From Bacillus sp. CH140a_4T (GTDB taxonomy: Bacteria > Bacillota > Bacilli > Bacillales > Bacillaceae_G), in NCBI RefSeq assembly GCF_008923725.1, contig NZ_WBPF01000013.1, positions 372,001-436,000 of the forward strand: a stretch of 64,000 nt of DNA. The letters are read 5' to 3'. Below the pieces are notes generated by a model. The model was not told where the DNA came from, searched no databases, and saw nothing but the letters and a program-made list of their open reading frames with translations. A program made the translations under genes and the position numbers. Shown here one piece after another: positions 18,420 through 27,214 of the stretch (its first letter is position 1; every line of letters starts with the position of its first letter).

Positions 18420-18452
18420 TCGGTACTACTCCCTCCTCGCCACTCTTACACC

Positions 18453-18480
18453 ATTATATCAGAAGAAGGGCTTCTGTCAA
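18453..18480 (-). promoter_or_regulatory. fur promoter
   Basis: Minus-strand TTGACA (18475-18480) and TATAAT (18453-18458) spaced by 16: both hexamers are perfect consensus. About 33 bases upstream of the fur ATG. Confidence 0.85.
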
Positions 18481-18502
18481 AAGAAAAACAATAAAAACAA
18501 AT

Positions 18503-18517
18503 TGATAATTATTCTCA
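18503..18517. promoter_or_regulatory. Fur-type 7-1-7 box upstream of the fur promoter
   Basis: TGATAAT-T-ATTCTCA differs from the Fur 7-1-7 consensus TGATAATNATTATCA at one base; it fits the PerR consensus less well (three mismatches). It lies about 22 bases upstream of the fur -35 box, in the short gap after spoIIM. Confidence 0.6.
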
Positions 18518-18525
18518 AAAAGTAT

Positions 18526-19173
18526 TTATTGTTTATTAATAGCCTCAACGACTTCTTTCATTAAAATTGGTGATGCATAAGCTTCTACACTAGAAGCAAG
18601 AGCTAACACCGCTCCGATTACAAGAAAGAAGCATGTATAACGAATTAATAATGGTAATAGCGGCTCGGTTATTTTCCGGATAAATTGATGCCTAATCATG
18701 CGCAAGGAAAAGCTTGCGGCAATTGTTGTCATAACGAGAAATACTGGAATAATAATGAGATTTTGTGGCAATACAGAAACGAATGCTAATAATAATCCAT
18801 TCCATCCATGCTGACTGACTAAAAAACCTACTGTAAATCCGACAACTACTCCTTTTACAAATAATAAAATAAAAATAAGTGGCAATCCAATAATTGAAAT
18901 TCCCAAAATCCAAATAAATCCAATGTATTTTAATTGCGAAAAGTAACTTTCTCGAAACATTTCGCCTGCAATAGCAAATTCTCCTTTAGAAACTTGTCCA
19001 AAAAAACGTTGTAAATAAAATGATAAATCTTGTTTTTGATTTAATTGTAAGCTATTTACAAGAATGGCCCCAAATATTACTCCCATCAATAATAAAACAG
19101 CGTTAAATATATATAATGAAGAGTTTTCCTGTATGTGAGACATTACACGGTCTTGCCAAGTTTTTCGCCACAT
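18526..19173 (-). CDS. spoIIM: Stage II sporulation protein M
   Basis: A 215-residue integral membrane protein with about five helices. SpoIIM forms the DMP complex with SpoIID and SpoIIP, which degrades septal peptidoglycan during engulfment. Matching features are the amphipathic start RKTWQDRVMSHIQENSSLYI and the FILLFVKGVVVGFTVGFLVS segment typical of the DUF95/SpoIIM family. Location next to fur-yqzK-xerD is as in B. subtilis. No clear terminator before fur. Confidence 0.92.
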   Translation of the reverse strand: MWRKTWQDRVMSHIQENSSLYIFNAVLLLMGVIFGAILVNSLQLNQKQDLSFYLQRFFGQVSKGEFAIAGEMFRESYFSQLKYIGFIWILGISIIGLPLIFILLFVKGVVVGFTVGFLVSQHGWNGLLLAFVSVLPQNLIIIPVFLVMTTIAASFSLRMIRHQFIRKITEPLLPLLIRYTCFFLVIGAVLALASSVEAYASPILMKEVVEAINKQ

Positions 19174-19298
19174 TTTTCTTCCCTCCGTTCACACTCTTAC
19201 TAAAAATGTATGAAAGAAAGAAAAAAGTATGACGAATTAACATTGAAATTCCGCTCTACTTTGCTAAACTAAAAGGTAGAGAATAGGAGGGATTTCTC

Positions 19299-19850
19299 TT
19301 GAAACCATTATTATTAGATTTTCCAACATTATTTCAAACTGAACGCTTACAAGTTCGTAAGCCATTTCCAGGTGATGGTGCAGAAGTGTATGAAGCAATC
19401 CAAGCTTCTCTAGAAGACTTAGTACCGTGGATGCCAATTAACGCTGACACAGAGGAAAGTGCTGAAGAAATCGTTCGTAACGCTCACGGACAGTTTTTAC
19501 TTCGTGAAACACTTGATTTTCACTTATACGATAAAGTATCTGGTACATTCATCGGAGCTATAACGCTCAAGCCTGAAAACTGGGATATTCCAAAGTTTTC
19601 ACTTCACTTCTGGCTGCATAGCGCTTATACAAAACAAGGCTATATGACTGAAGCCATTAAAGGTGCCATTCAATTTGCCTTTGATAAGCTAAGTGCTAGA
19701 AGAATTGAAATTCGTACTGATGCAACAAATGCAAATGCATGTAACCTAGCAGAACGTTTAGAATTTATTCTAGAAGGTACAATGGAAAATGATTTCATAG
19801 CACCAGATGGTAGCTTACGTGATGCACGCGTATACGCAAAAATCAATTAA
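19299..19850 (+). CDS. GNAT-family N-acetyltransferase (RimJ/RimL type)
   Basis: A 183-residue acetyltransferase with the RimL-like opening FQTERLQVRKPFPGDGAEVY, the central strand SGTFIGAITLKPENW, the acetyl-CoA segment YTKQGYMTEAIKGAIQFAFD and RIEIRTDATNANACNLAERL. The GxG pyrophosphate motif is QGYMTE, weaker than usual. TTG start at 19299, eight bases after GGAGG. Probably acetylates a protein N-terminus or small amine; substrate unknown. Confidence 0.85.
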   Translation: MKPLLLDFPTLFQTERLQVRKPFPGDGAEVYEAIQASLEDLVPWMPINADTEESAEEIVRNAHGQFLLRETLDFHLYDKVSGTFIGAITLKPENWDIPKFSLHFWLHSAYTKQGYMTEAIKGAIQFAFDKLSARRIEIRTDATNANACNLAERLEFILEGTMENDFIAPDGSLRDARVYAKIN

Positions 19851-19852
19851 AA

Positions 19853-19877
19853 AAACACTCGCCTTTGGCGAGTGTTT
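19853..19877. terminator. Bidirectional terminator between acetyltransferase and nudF
   Basis: Perfect 11-bp stem AAACACTCGCC/GGCGAGTGTTT with a 3-base loop between converging genes. Confidence 0.88.
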
Positions 19878-20415
19878 ATTTTTGTAGTTGTAAATATTGT
19901 ACTGCAAACATCGTCTTCGCATCATGAATACGAAGATCTTTCATAAGAGTAATCGCTTCTTCTAACGATACTTCCATTAATTCCACAAATTCATCTTCAT
20001 CTAACTCGGCTTTATTTTCTTTTTTCGTCAAACCTGTAGCTTTATATACATATAAAATTTCATCTGCAAATCCTGGAGATGTATAGAAAGAAGTAATAAG
20101 CTCCATATTTTCACATACATATCCTGTTTCCTCTTCTAATTCACGAACTGCTGTCACCTCAGGTTTTTCACCAGGTTCTAATTTGCCGGCCGGAATTTCT
20201 ATAATCGCCTTTTCAAGCGCTTTACGATACTGCTCAACAAGCACAATTTTCCCCTCATCAGTAATAGCAATAACAGCAACTGCACCAGGGTGATTTACAA
20301 TTTCACGTTTACTCATCGCTCCATTTGGTAATACTACATCATCAACACGAACTTTTATAACTCTACCATCAAAAATTGGTTCAGTTTTTACTGTTCTCTC
20401 TGCAAGATTACTCAT
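19876..20415 (-). CDS. nudF: ADP-ribose pyrophosphatase (Nudix hydrolase)
   Basis: A 179-residue Nudix enzyme hydrolysing ADP-ribose to AMP and ribose-5-phosphate. The Nudix box GKLEPGEKPEVTAVRELEEE followed by TG is complete, and SFYTSPGFADEILYVY fits the ADPR-pyrophosphatase subgroup. The gene diverges from mciZ, as in B. subtilis where nudF and mciZ are neighbours. Confidence 0.92.
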   Translation of the reverse strand: MSNLAERTVKTEPIFDGRVIKVRVDDVVLPNGAMSKREIVNHPGAVAVIAITDEGKIVLVEQYRKALEKAIIEIPAGKLEPGEKPEVTAVRELEEETGYVCENMELITSFYTSPGFADEILYVYKATGLTKKENKAELDEDEFVELMEVSLEEAITLMKDLRIHDAKTMFAVQYLQLQK

Positions 20416-20489
20416 ACTACTTCATCTCCCTGTTCTATTTCCTATTCTTTCCTCATACATTTTACCACATTGAAAGGAGCGTGATAGAA

Positions 20490-20618
20490 ATGAAAGTTTA
20501 TATTTTACCAAATCGCGTCACTTTAGTCGGGAAAGCATGGCAAATTCGCCATAAACTAAAACAATATGGCAAAGAGTATACAACTGTACAAGAGTGGATT
20601 ACAGCTAATAAAAAGTAA
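20490..20618 (+). CDS. mciZ: MciZ, small inhibitor of FtsZ ring formation
   Basis: A 42-residue protein (MKVYILPNRVTLVGKAWQIR then HKLKQYGKEYTTVQEWITAN). It lines up with B. subtilis MciZ (40 aa), which shares the MKV...VLVGKAW.IR.KLK.YG pattern and blocks FtsZ polymerisation in the mother cell. AAAGGAG lies nine bases before this ATG, so the much longer open reading frame upstream is not used. Position between nudF and a yqkF-like reductase matches B. subtilis. Expression under sigma-E is known there; I did not identify that promoter. Confidence 0.88.
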   Translation: MKVYILPNRVTLVGKAWQIRHKLKQYGKEYTTVQEWITANKK

Positions 20619-20671
20619 ACGTTTGTCAACCTCTTTTTCCTTTCGTACAATAAGAGTAAGGAGGTTGACTT

Positions 20672-21586
20672 ATGAAAAAACGTCAATTAGGAAACTCAGA
20701 TTTGTTTGTTACAGAAATGGGCCTTGGTTGTATGTCTCTCGGTACATCTGAAACAGAAGCTATGCGTATTATCGATGAAGCAATCGATTTAGGAATCAAT
20801 TTTTTTGATACAGCGGATTTATATGATTATGGATTAAACGAAGAATTTGTTGGAAAAGCATTAAAAGGGAAACGAGACCAAATTGTTCTTACAACGAAGG
20901 TTGGAAATCGATGGACAGAAGAAAAAAACAGCTGGTCTTGGGATCCTTCTAAAAATTACATAAAGGCTGAAGTGAAAGAAAGTTTACGTAGACTTCAAAC
21001 TGATTATATTGATCTTTATCAACTTCACGGCGGGACGATTGAAGATCCTATAGACGAAACAATTGAAGCCTTTGAAGAATTAAAAAAAGAAGGTATCATT
21101 CGCCATTACGGTATTTCTTCAATACGCCCAAATGTCATCCGTGAGTATGCAAAACGTTCAAATATCGTTAGTGTGCTAATGGAATATAACCTTTTAAATC
21201 GTCGCCCTGAAGAGTGGTTCCCGCTTCTAAATGAACAGCAAATTAGCATTATTGCTCGCGGACCACTTGCAAAAGGAATTTTAACTGACAATAATGTGAG
21301 AAAGATAGAAAGAGTAAAAGAAAAGGATTACCTTTCTTATTCTTACGATGAATTAAATACAACACTAGCAAGTGTAAAAGAACGAATCGGAGAAAGCTCT
21401 TTAACAGGAACAGCTATTCAATATTGCTTACATAACGAAACTGTTGCAGCTGTTATACCTGGTGCAAGCTCTATTCAACAATTGCAGGAAAATGTACAGG
21501 CTAGTAAACAAACAGAGTTAACAACAGCAGAATATATACAACTTCAGCAAATTGCTAAATGTGATACTTACACTTTACACCGTTAA
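20672..21586 (+). CDS. Aldo/keto reductase, YqkF-like
   Basis: A 304-residue (beta/alpha)8 NAD(P)H-dependent oxidoreductase. Catalytic tetrad: Asp in FFDTADLYDYG, Tyr in the same segment, Lys in VLTTKVGNRW and His in LYQLHGGTIEDP; cofactor-binding SIQQLQENV near the C-terminus. Located after nudF-mciZ, as yqkF in B. subtilis. Substrate unknown. Confidence 0.88.
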   Translation: MKKRQLGNSDLFVTEMGLGCMSLGTSETEAMRIIDEAIDLGINFFDTADLYDYGLNEEFVGKALKGKRDQIVLTTKVGNRWTEEKNSWSWDPSKNYIKAEVKESLRRLQTDYIDLYQLHGGTIEDPIDETIEAFEELKKEGIIRHYGISSIRPNVIREYAKRSNIVSVLMEYNLLNRRPEEWFPLLNEQQISIIARGPLAKGILTDNNVRKIERVKEKDYLSYSYDELNTTLASVKERIGESSLTGTAIQYCLHNETVAAVIPGASSIQQLQENVQASKQTELTTAEYIQLQQIAKCDTYTLHR

Positions 21587-21617
21587 AAAGACGCTACCAT
21601 ACTGGTAGCGTCTTTTT
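21585..21617. terminator. Bidirectional terminator between two reductases
   Basis: Perfect 15-bp stem including AAAAAGACGCTACCA with a 3-base loop; shared by converging genes. Confidence 0.9.
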
Positions 21618-22443
21618 ATAGCGTATCATATTTATCAGGATTCGTTCCTACATGTAAATTACGATTTAACGTATTGATTTGAGTCATCTCTTCTTCCGTT
21701 AGTGAAAAATCAAAGATAGTAAAATTCTCTTTAATACGGGATGGTGTAACAGATTTAGGAATCGTCACTACCCCGCTTTGAATATCCCATCTTAATATAA
21801 CTTGCGCAGGTGTTTTATCATATTTGGTAGCAATGTCCTGAATAATCGGGTGCTCGAATACTTCCCCGCCTCTCATTAATGGACTCCATGCTTCCATTTG
21901 AATTTGCTCACCTTGGCAGAAATTACGCAATTCAAATTGTGCTAACATCGGATGAAGTTCCACTTGGTTTACCATCGGTTTCACCTTACAATTTGGTAAT
22001 AACAGTTCTAAATGATGTTTATGAAAATTAGAAACACCAATCGCGCGCACTTTACCTTCTTCATACAGTTTTTCTAACGCTCGGTACGTATCGACATACT
22101 TCCCTCTTATTGGCCAATGTATTAAATATAAATCTACATAGTCCATTTGTAATTTCTTTAAGCTTTTCTCAAACGCCTCAAGTGTTTCCTCATATCCTTG
22201 ATCGTCGTTCCAAACTTTTGTTGTAATAAATATGTCTTCTCTCGGAATCCCTGATTCACGAACCGCTTCTCCGACACCGCTTTCATTTTCATATACAGTT
22301 GCTGTATCAATCGAACGGTATCCAACTTCTAACGCTGTTTTTACTGCTTGTTTTACTTCGTCGCCTTCTTTCGCTTTATAAACGCCTAGACCAATCATCG
22401 GCATTTTTACGCCATTATGAAGTGTAGTTGTTGGAATGTGCAC
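21616..22443 (-). CDS. Aldo/keto reductase, YvgN/YtbE-like
   Basis: A 275-residue reductase of AKR family 5. It starts [20 protein letters not shown]; tetrad residues lie in [11 protein letters not shown] (Asp, Tyr), [10 protein letters not shown] (Lys) and [12 protein letters not shown] (His); [13 protein letters not shown] and [14 protein letters not shown] follow. Relatives detoxify methylglyoxal and other aldehydes. Start at GTG 22443 behind AAAGGGAG; 14 upstream codons are not needed. Unrelated in subfamily to the neighbouring reductase despite shared fold. Confidence 0.88.
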   Translation of the reverse strand: MHIPTTTLHNGVKMPMIGLGVYKAKEGDEVKQAVKTALEVGYRSIDTATVYENESGVGEAVRESGIPREDIFITTKVWNDDQGYEETLEAFEKSLKKLQMDYVDLYLIHWPIRGKYVDTYRALEKLYEEGKVRAIGVSNFHKHHLELLLPNCKVKPMVNQVELHPMLAQFELRNFCQGEQIQMEAWSPLMRGGEVFEHPIIQDIATKYDKTPAQVILRWDIQSGVVTIPKSVTPSRIKENFTIFDFSLTEEEMTQINTLNRNLHVGTNPDKYDTL

Positions 22444-22564
22444 AGTCGTCTCCCTTTCATTCTTACATTTTTTATAAGCCACCACTTTATTTCAACAAGA
22501 TTCAACCAAAAAGTCAAAACATATGTACAGTTTACATAATAATTTTATACACTAAAACGCAAAC

Positions 22565-23089
22565 TCAATTATTCATATTTCCTTCTCTCCATTCTTTCGC
22601 TTTTTCATCAACACTACGCACAAACTCATTTTTTCCTTCCGTATATAACGTGCCATCATATGTATATTTTTCGGCTAATTCTTTCTTTAAGGTTGCATAT
22701 TCCTCTGCTTCTTCACAATGAGCCATCATATAATCACGAAACGCTAAATGCCTTACTATCTCAGGATTTCCTTTTTCAAAAACATGTAAGTGATACGAGC
22801 GTTTTTCCTCCGTTCCATGAATAAAATAACGACGTCTTGAAATACCATTTTCCCCTTTTACGATATAACCAAGCTCTTCAAAACGTTCATTCCAATGATC
22901 TACTCTATCGATACTCTCTACTTCCATAATCATATCTATAATTGGTTTAGCTGCCAGTCCTGGCACTGACGTACTTCCAATATGATGGACTTTCACCATT
23001 TCTGGCATCGCCGATTTTAATCGTTCGGCCTCTATTTGAAATTTTTCATTCCAATGATTTTCATGCGGAACGACTACAATTTTTCTCAT
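22565..23089 (-). CDS. GrpB-family (UPF0157) nucleotidyltransferase-like protein
   Basis: A 174-residue protein. Family features are HIGSTSVPGLAAKPIIDMIM near residue 35, with the GS..D pattern of nucleotidyltransferase folds, and SYHLHVFEKGNPEIVRHLAF. Activity of the family is uncertain. Start at ATG 23089 behind AAAGGGGAG. Confidence 0.82.
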   Translation of the reverse strand: MRKIVVVPHENHWNEKFQIEAERLKSAMPEMVKVHHIGSTSVPGLAAKPIIDMIMEVESIDRVDHWNERFEELGYIVKGENGISRRRYFIHGTEEKRSYHLHVFEKGNPEIVRHLAFRDYMMAHCEEAEEYATLKKELAEKYTYDGTLYTEGKNEFVRSVDEKAKEWREGNMNN

Positions 23090-23120
23090 TTTACACTCCC
23101 CTTTTCTTACAAGCTCGTCA

Positions 23121-23157
23121 AAAAAATGATCAGCGGTATGCACTGATCATTTTTTTA
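23121..23157 (-). terminator. Terminator after the yqkE-like gene
   Basis: Stem ATGATCAG/CTGATCAT inside A6/T7 runs; also shields the GrpB-like gene from read-through. Confidence 0.8.
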
Positions 23158-23159
23158 TA

Positions 23160-23423
23160 TTATTTAAAGTCTTTCCAAGTAAGGCTACTTTCACTTAACA
23201 GTTCTTCAAATGATTTATTCTTTTCACGTTCTTTTTGTTCTCGGCGCTTTCTTTCCAGTTCAGCTGCCTCTTTTTCTTCTTCTCTCACTTGCAATTCTTT
23301 CTTCTTATTCTTTAATTGCTGCATGAGTGAATCATTTAATTGATCGCCTAATGTAAGCAACTCTTTCTCTGGATTATTCACTTGCGATTGTCTTTGCACT
23401 TGCCTTTGTTTCTTTTTCTTCAT
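23160..23423 (-). CDS. YqkE-like small charged protein (DUF3886)
   Basis: An 87-residue, highly charged, probably coiled-coil protein: MKKKKQRQVQRQSQVNNPEK, a central QLKNKKKELQVREEEKEAAE stretch and the conserved end SFEELLSESSLTWKDFK. It resembles YqkE of B. subtilis, whose gene lies in the same yqkC-yqkF cluster. Start at ATG 23423 behind AGGTGA. Function unknown. Confidence 0.72.
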   Translation of the reverse strand: MKKKKQRQVQRQSQVNNPEKELLTLGDQLNDSLMQQLKNKKKELQVREEEKEAAELERKRREQKEREKNKSFEELLSESSLTWKDFK

Positions 23424-23623
23424 GCTACTCACCTTTTACTTTTTTCTCCATTATAGTAGATACACAATGAACTCGACAATAAAAAAGGTTCGTTACTCTA
23501 CTATTCGCCTTTTGTAAATATGTTAATTTTTCGAAAAAACTAAATTTTTATATAGATATAATCCTATGAATCTATTAAAATTATGTCGTATGATGTCAGA
23601 TTATAAAAAAGGAGAATTACATT

Positions 23624-25213
23624 ATGTGGAAAAAAATCATTCCTGCTGTTGCCGTTTTAAGCACCATTACTTTTTCAAGCGTATTTGCCGCTCCCCCATC
23701 CCAGATTCCAGCTGAACAAAACCGCTACGTAGACGTACAAATGCTTGGTATTAATGATTTCCATGGACAACTAGATACTGTAAAAAAGATTAATAACAAA
23801 GAAGCTGGTGGCGCTGATTACTTAGCTACTTATTTAAAAGAACGTAAAAAGCAAAACCCTAATACACTTCTCGTACATGCTGGCGATATTGTCGGAGCTA
23901 GTCCACCAGTTTCAGCATTGTTACAAGATGAACCAACGATTGAATTTTTAAATGACTTAAAATTCGATGTTGGTACAATCGGAAACCATGAATTTGATGA
24001 AGGTATCGATGAAATGAAACGCCTCATTTACGGTGGATATCACGAGAAAACAGGGAATTTCAAAGGTGCTAACTTCCCTTATGTCGCTGCTAACTTCTAT
24101 AACAAATCAACTGGTCGCTTATTTTTACCACCATTTACTGTAAAAATGGTAGATGGTGTTCCTGTAGGATTCATTGGCGTTGTTACAACTGATACGCCAA
24201 ATGTCGTGATGCCTACTATGCTTAAAAATGTACAGATCACTGACGAAGTAGAAGCAATTAATAAATCAGCGCAACAATTAAAGCGTCTCGGTGTTAAATC
24301 CATCGTCGTCCTTGCCCATGTCGGCGGAACAACTGATGAGTCTGGCGTGACAAATGGAGACCTTACTCGCATTGCAAATGAAACAGACTCGGAAGTTGAT
24401 GTTATTTTCGGTGGACATAGTCACACGTATGTAAATGGTACTGTAAATAATAAACTAATCGTCCAAGCGAACTCTTATGGAACAGCTTTCTCAGACGTAG
24501 ATGTAACAATTGATCGTAAAACAAAAGATATTGTAAAGAAAAAAGCTGAAGTGATTACAACATATCATGAAGGTGTAGAACCTGATAAACAAGTAAAACA
24601 AAAAATAGATCAATATAAAGAAAAAATCGCACCACTTGTAAATGAAGTGGTAGGAAAATCTACAGCAGCTGTTGACCGTAAACAAAACGATGCTGGTGAA
24701 TCTACTCTTGGGAATGTAATTGCCGATGCACAGCGTCAAACGATGCAAGCTCAAATCGCACTTATGAATCCTGGTGGTATTCGTAATGACTTAGATGCTG
24801 GCGATATTACATGGGGCGAATTATACGGCATTCAACCTTTCGGAAACCAATTAATTAAAGTAGATTTAACAGGCCAAGATATTCGCGATATTTTAAATCA
24901 GCAGTGGCAAAAAGGTACGACGCGCATGCTTCAAATTTCAGGTATTCAATATACGTGGGATTCCCATAAACCAAATGGTGAAAAAGTTACAAATATACGT
25001 TTGACAAACGGAGAAGAATTATCTCCCTCTCAAACGTATAGCGTAGTTGCAAATGCTTTCTTAGCTTCTGGCGGTGATGGATTCGTATCATTTAAAAATG
25101 GGAAAAATGCAGAAACTGGTCCAAACGACTTTGAAGCGCTAGTCGATTACGTAAAACAATTAAAAGAACCAATTCAGCCAGTTATTGATGGAAGAATTCA
25201 AAAGGTAAATTAA
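23624..25213 (+). CDS. Secreted 5'-nucleotidase / 2',3'-cyclic-nucleotide phosphodiesterase
   Basis: A 529-residue exported enzyme. Signal peptide MWKKIIPAVAVLSTITFSSV, cleavage after FA. The N-terminal metallophosphatase domain carries NDFHGQL, HAGDIVGASPP, IGNHEFDEG and FGGHSHTY; the C-terminal 5'-nucleotidase domain includes GESTLGNVIADAQRQTM and NPGGIRNDL for substrate binding. No wall anchor, so it is released or loosely held. It probably supplies nucleosides for the salvage pathway, like the anchored relative at 44.5 kb. Confidence 0.88.
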   Translation: MWKKIIPAVAVLSTITFSSVFAAPPSQIPAEQNRYVDVQMLGINDFHGQLDTVKKINNKEAGGADYLATYLKERKKQNPNTLLVHAGDIVGASPPVSALLQDEPTIEFLNDLKFDVGTIGNHEFDEGIDEMKRLIYGGYHEKTGNFKGANFPYVAANFYNKSTGRLFLPPFTVKMVDGVPVGFIGVVTTDTPNVVMPTMLKNVQITDEVEAINKSAQQLKRLGVKSIVVLAHVGGTTDESGVTNGDLTRIANETDSEVDVIFGGHSHTYVNGTVNNKLIVQANSYGTAFSDVDVTIDRKTKDIVKKKAEVITTYHEGVEPDKQVKQKIDQYKEKIAPLVNEVVGKSTAAVDRKQNDAGESTLGNVIADAQRQTMQAQIALMNPGGIRNDLDAGDITWGELYGIQPFGNQLIKVDLTGQDIRDILNQQWQKGTTRMLQISGIQYTWDSHKPNGEKVTNIRLTNGEELSPSQTYSVVANAFLASGGDGFVSFKNGKNAETGPNDFEALVDYVKQLKEPIQPVIDGRIQKVN

Positions 25214-25292
25214 GTATTTCCTTAATATGCGATCCAAATTTTCATTATAAAGGATACGCACTTATACTTGATTCACAATATTAGTAAAACCT

Positions 25293-25334
25293 AAAAAGGA
25301 TACTCGTTCTTACAATGAACTTAGTATCCTTTTC
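25293..25334. terminator. Terminator between nucleotidase and RHH/HTH regulator
   Basis: Perfect 10-bp outer stem AAAAGGATAC/GTATCCTTTT with an inner GTTC/GAAC pairing; serves converging genes. Confidence 0.8.
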
Positions 25335-25335
25335 T

Positions 25336-25812
25336 TTAGTTATCAAAATGGGATGTTTTGTTAAAATCATATTGTTGTAAAAATTGTTGTAACGCCTCTT
25401 CTACAAGTTTAGATTTTTGAATTCCTTTCGATTCTGATATAGCATCTAATTTTGCTAATATTTCTTTATTAATAGAAAAGGTACGTTTCTTTTTTTCTGT
25501 ACTTATACTCATAATTGGCGCAATTACTTCTTCTCTCTTTCTTAATAACTCATAAATACTTTGTAATTGCTCATAAATTAATAATTGATAATCTGTTTTC
25601 GCATATTGAAGGGCTGTCGCTTCTTGGAGTTGTAAGTGACGAGGTTCTTCTCCATCCCCTACAAAAATACGTTTCTTCTGTTCTCCATCATATTCGTATC
25701 CAATCAATCTTAATTTCTTTGATAATGTATACGGGCTTATTTCAAGACGTTTTGCTATGATAGCGATGGATTCACGTCTATTTAAGCAATCTATAATTTC
25801 TCCAATCGTCAC
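25336..25812 (-). CDS. DNA-binding protein with HTH and C-terminal ribbon-helix-helix
   Basis: A 158-residue protein. Residues 1-40 look like a helix-turn-helix (IIDCLNRRESIAIIAKRLEI SPYTLSKKLR is split here: SPYTLSKKLRLIGYEYDG follows). The C-terminal 45 residues, RTFSINKEILAKLDAISESK then KSKLVEEALQQFLQQY, look like a CopG/Arc ribbon-helix-helix. The combination suggests a dimeric regulator. Start at GTG 25812 behind GGAGGG. It diverges from the hydrolase gene, a possible target. Family not recognised with certainty. Confidence 0.7.
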   Translation of the reverse strand: MTIGEIIDCLNRRESIAIIAKRLEISPYTLSKKLRLIGYEYDGEQKKRIFVGDGEEPRHLQLQEATALQYAKTDYQLLIYEQLQSIYELLRKREEVIAPIMSISTEKKKRTFSINKEILAKLDAISESKGIQKSKLVEEALQQFLQQYDFNKTSHFDN

Positions 25813-25933
25813 AATTTCCCTCCTCCCGTGTTGAAATGACACTAGTATGGTATGTTACAATGATTTTCTAACAGTATATGCAAAACGAATAGCCTGTGCG
25901 ATTCATACGATTTTAGAAAAGGAGGTTTTCCAT

Positions 25934-26932
25934 ATGCTTTTTCGTAGCTATACCCCACAATTTTATAATGAAAATAAACAAATCATTCCTAATAGTATTG
26001 CTACGATGGAAAGCGTTACGATTCATAATCGAAAACAAACTCTCCTTATGCGCGGGCAAAACGTAGAGCAGCCAATTTTATTATGCTGTCATGGTGGACC
26101 GGGAATGGCACAAATTGGATTTATTCGGCATTTTCAAAAAGAATTGGAAAAACACTTCATCGTAATTAATTGGGATCAGCGCGGGGCAGGTAAATCCTTT
26201 TCACTGAAAGATTTCGGAGCAAATTTTACAATCGAACAATTCGTGTCCGATGCAAAAGAAGTGATTCAATATGTACTTAAAAAGTTCAATAAACAGAAAC
26301 TATTTCTCGCTGGTCATTCTTGGGGAAGCATTATTGGGCTTAACATAGCACATCAATATCCACAATATATCGAGGCTTACATCGGTATTGGGCAGATTGT
26401 ACATATGAAACAAAACGAAGAATTGCTATATCAGCATTTAATTCTTTCTGCCAAAAGACATGATCATAAAAAAGCGTTAGCGTCTCTTTTAAAATTAGGA
26501 AAACCACCATTTTTAGATACGAGACGTCTCATTATTCAAAGAAAGTGGCTTGGCACATTCGGAGGAGCAATACAAAACGGATCTTCCTTTTCTTTCATAC
26601 GGAAAGGCTTCTTTTCTCCCGAATATACGCTATTAGATTGGTTCAAGTTTCTCGCAGGAAATTTAAAATCTGGCGTTTTATGGGAAGAAATGCTAACAAT
26701 CGATTTCTTTTCTTCTATTTCAAGTTTATCTATTCCGGTTTATTTTTGTTCTGGTCGCTATGATTATCAAACTCCTTATGCACTCGTTCAGGAATATTGT
26801 GATGTAATAGAAGCGCCTATAAAAAAGATGATTTGGTTCCCAAATTCAGCACATTCTCCCGATTTAGAAGAACCAGAATTATTCGCTCAATCTTTACAAT
26901 CAATTAAACAAGAGCTAGCTTTTCAGCATTAG
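25934..26932 (+). CDS. Alpha/beta hydrolase, proline iminopeptidase-like
   Basis: A 332-residue serine hydrolase. Oxyanion motif CCHGGPGMAQIG, the NWDQRGAGKSF segment characteristic of proline iminopeptidases, nucleophile in LAGHSWGSIIGL, Asp in YFCSGRYDYQTP and His in FPNSAHSPDLEEP. No signal peptide. Start at ATG 25934 behind AAAGGAGG; the ORF open 29 codons further upstream overlaps the probable promoter region of the divergent regulator. Substrate could be N-terminal proline peptides or an ester. Confidence 0.83.
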   Translation: MLFRSYTPQFYNENKQIIPNSIATMESVTIHNRKQTLLMRGQNVEQPILLCCHGGPGMAQIGFIRHFQKELEKHFIVINWDQRGAGKSFSLKDFGANFTIEQFVSDAKEVIQYVLKKFNKQKLFLAGHSWGSIIGLNIAHQYPQYIEAYIGIGQIVHMKQNEELLYQHLILSAKRHDHKKALASLLKLGKPPFLDTRRLIIQRKWLGTFGGAIQNGSSFSFIRKGFFSPEYTLLDWFKFLAGNLKSGVLWEEMLTIDFFSSISSLSIPVYFCSGRYDYQTPYALVQEYCDVIEAPIKKMIWFPNSAHSPDLEEPELFAQSLQSIKQELAFQH

Positions 26933-26993
26933 TAATAAAAGGCTCTTTTACATTTCATAGAAAACAATTTATAATAATATGTCGCAACTATGT

Positions 26994-27149
26994 ATAAAGT
27001 GAAACTTTAATCAGTGGGGGTTTTCTTCATCCCCCACTGATTATTAGTTGAACCAATCGGACTTTTATGGGCAGTTGACCCCCGCCTAACTTCTTTGCTT
27101 TCGCTGAATTTTAAGGTGGGGGGCTTACTGCCCATTAAAGCGGGATAAA
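26994..27149. repeat. bcr1 element with ATAAA flanking duplication
   Basis: A 146-bp element (26999-27144) between ATAAA direct repeats (26994-26998 and 27145-27149), the complement of TTTAT. It starts GTGAAACTTTAATCAGTGGG, forms a hairpin (AATCAGTGGGGG with CCCCCACTGATT) and a second fold from GGGCAGT...GGTGGGGGG...ACTGCCCATT, and ends AAAGCGGG. A second copy is at 61967-62113. Size, flanks and fold match what is known of bcr1, a non-autonomous mobile repeat of the B. cereus group. Confidence 0.78.
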
Positions 27150-27214
27150 TATAGCAAGGTGCTTCATATTTACTTGCCTTAACACAATAAAATTTTGGGG
27201 AGATTACATTTATT

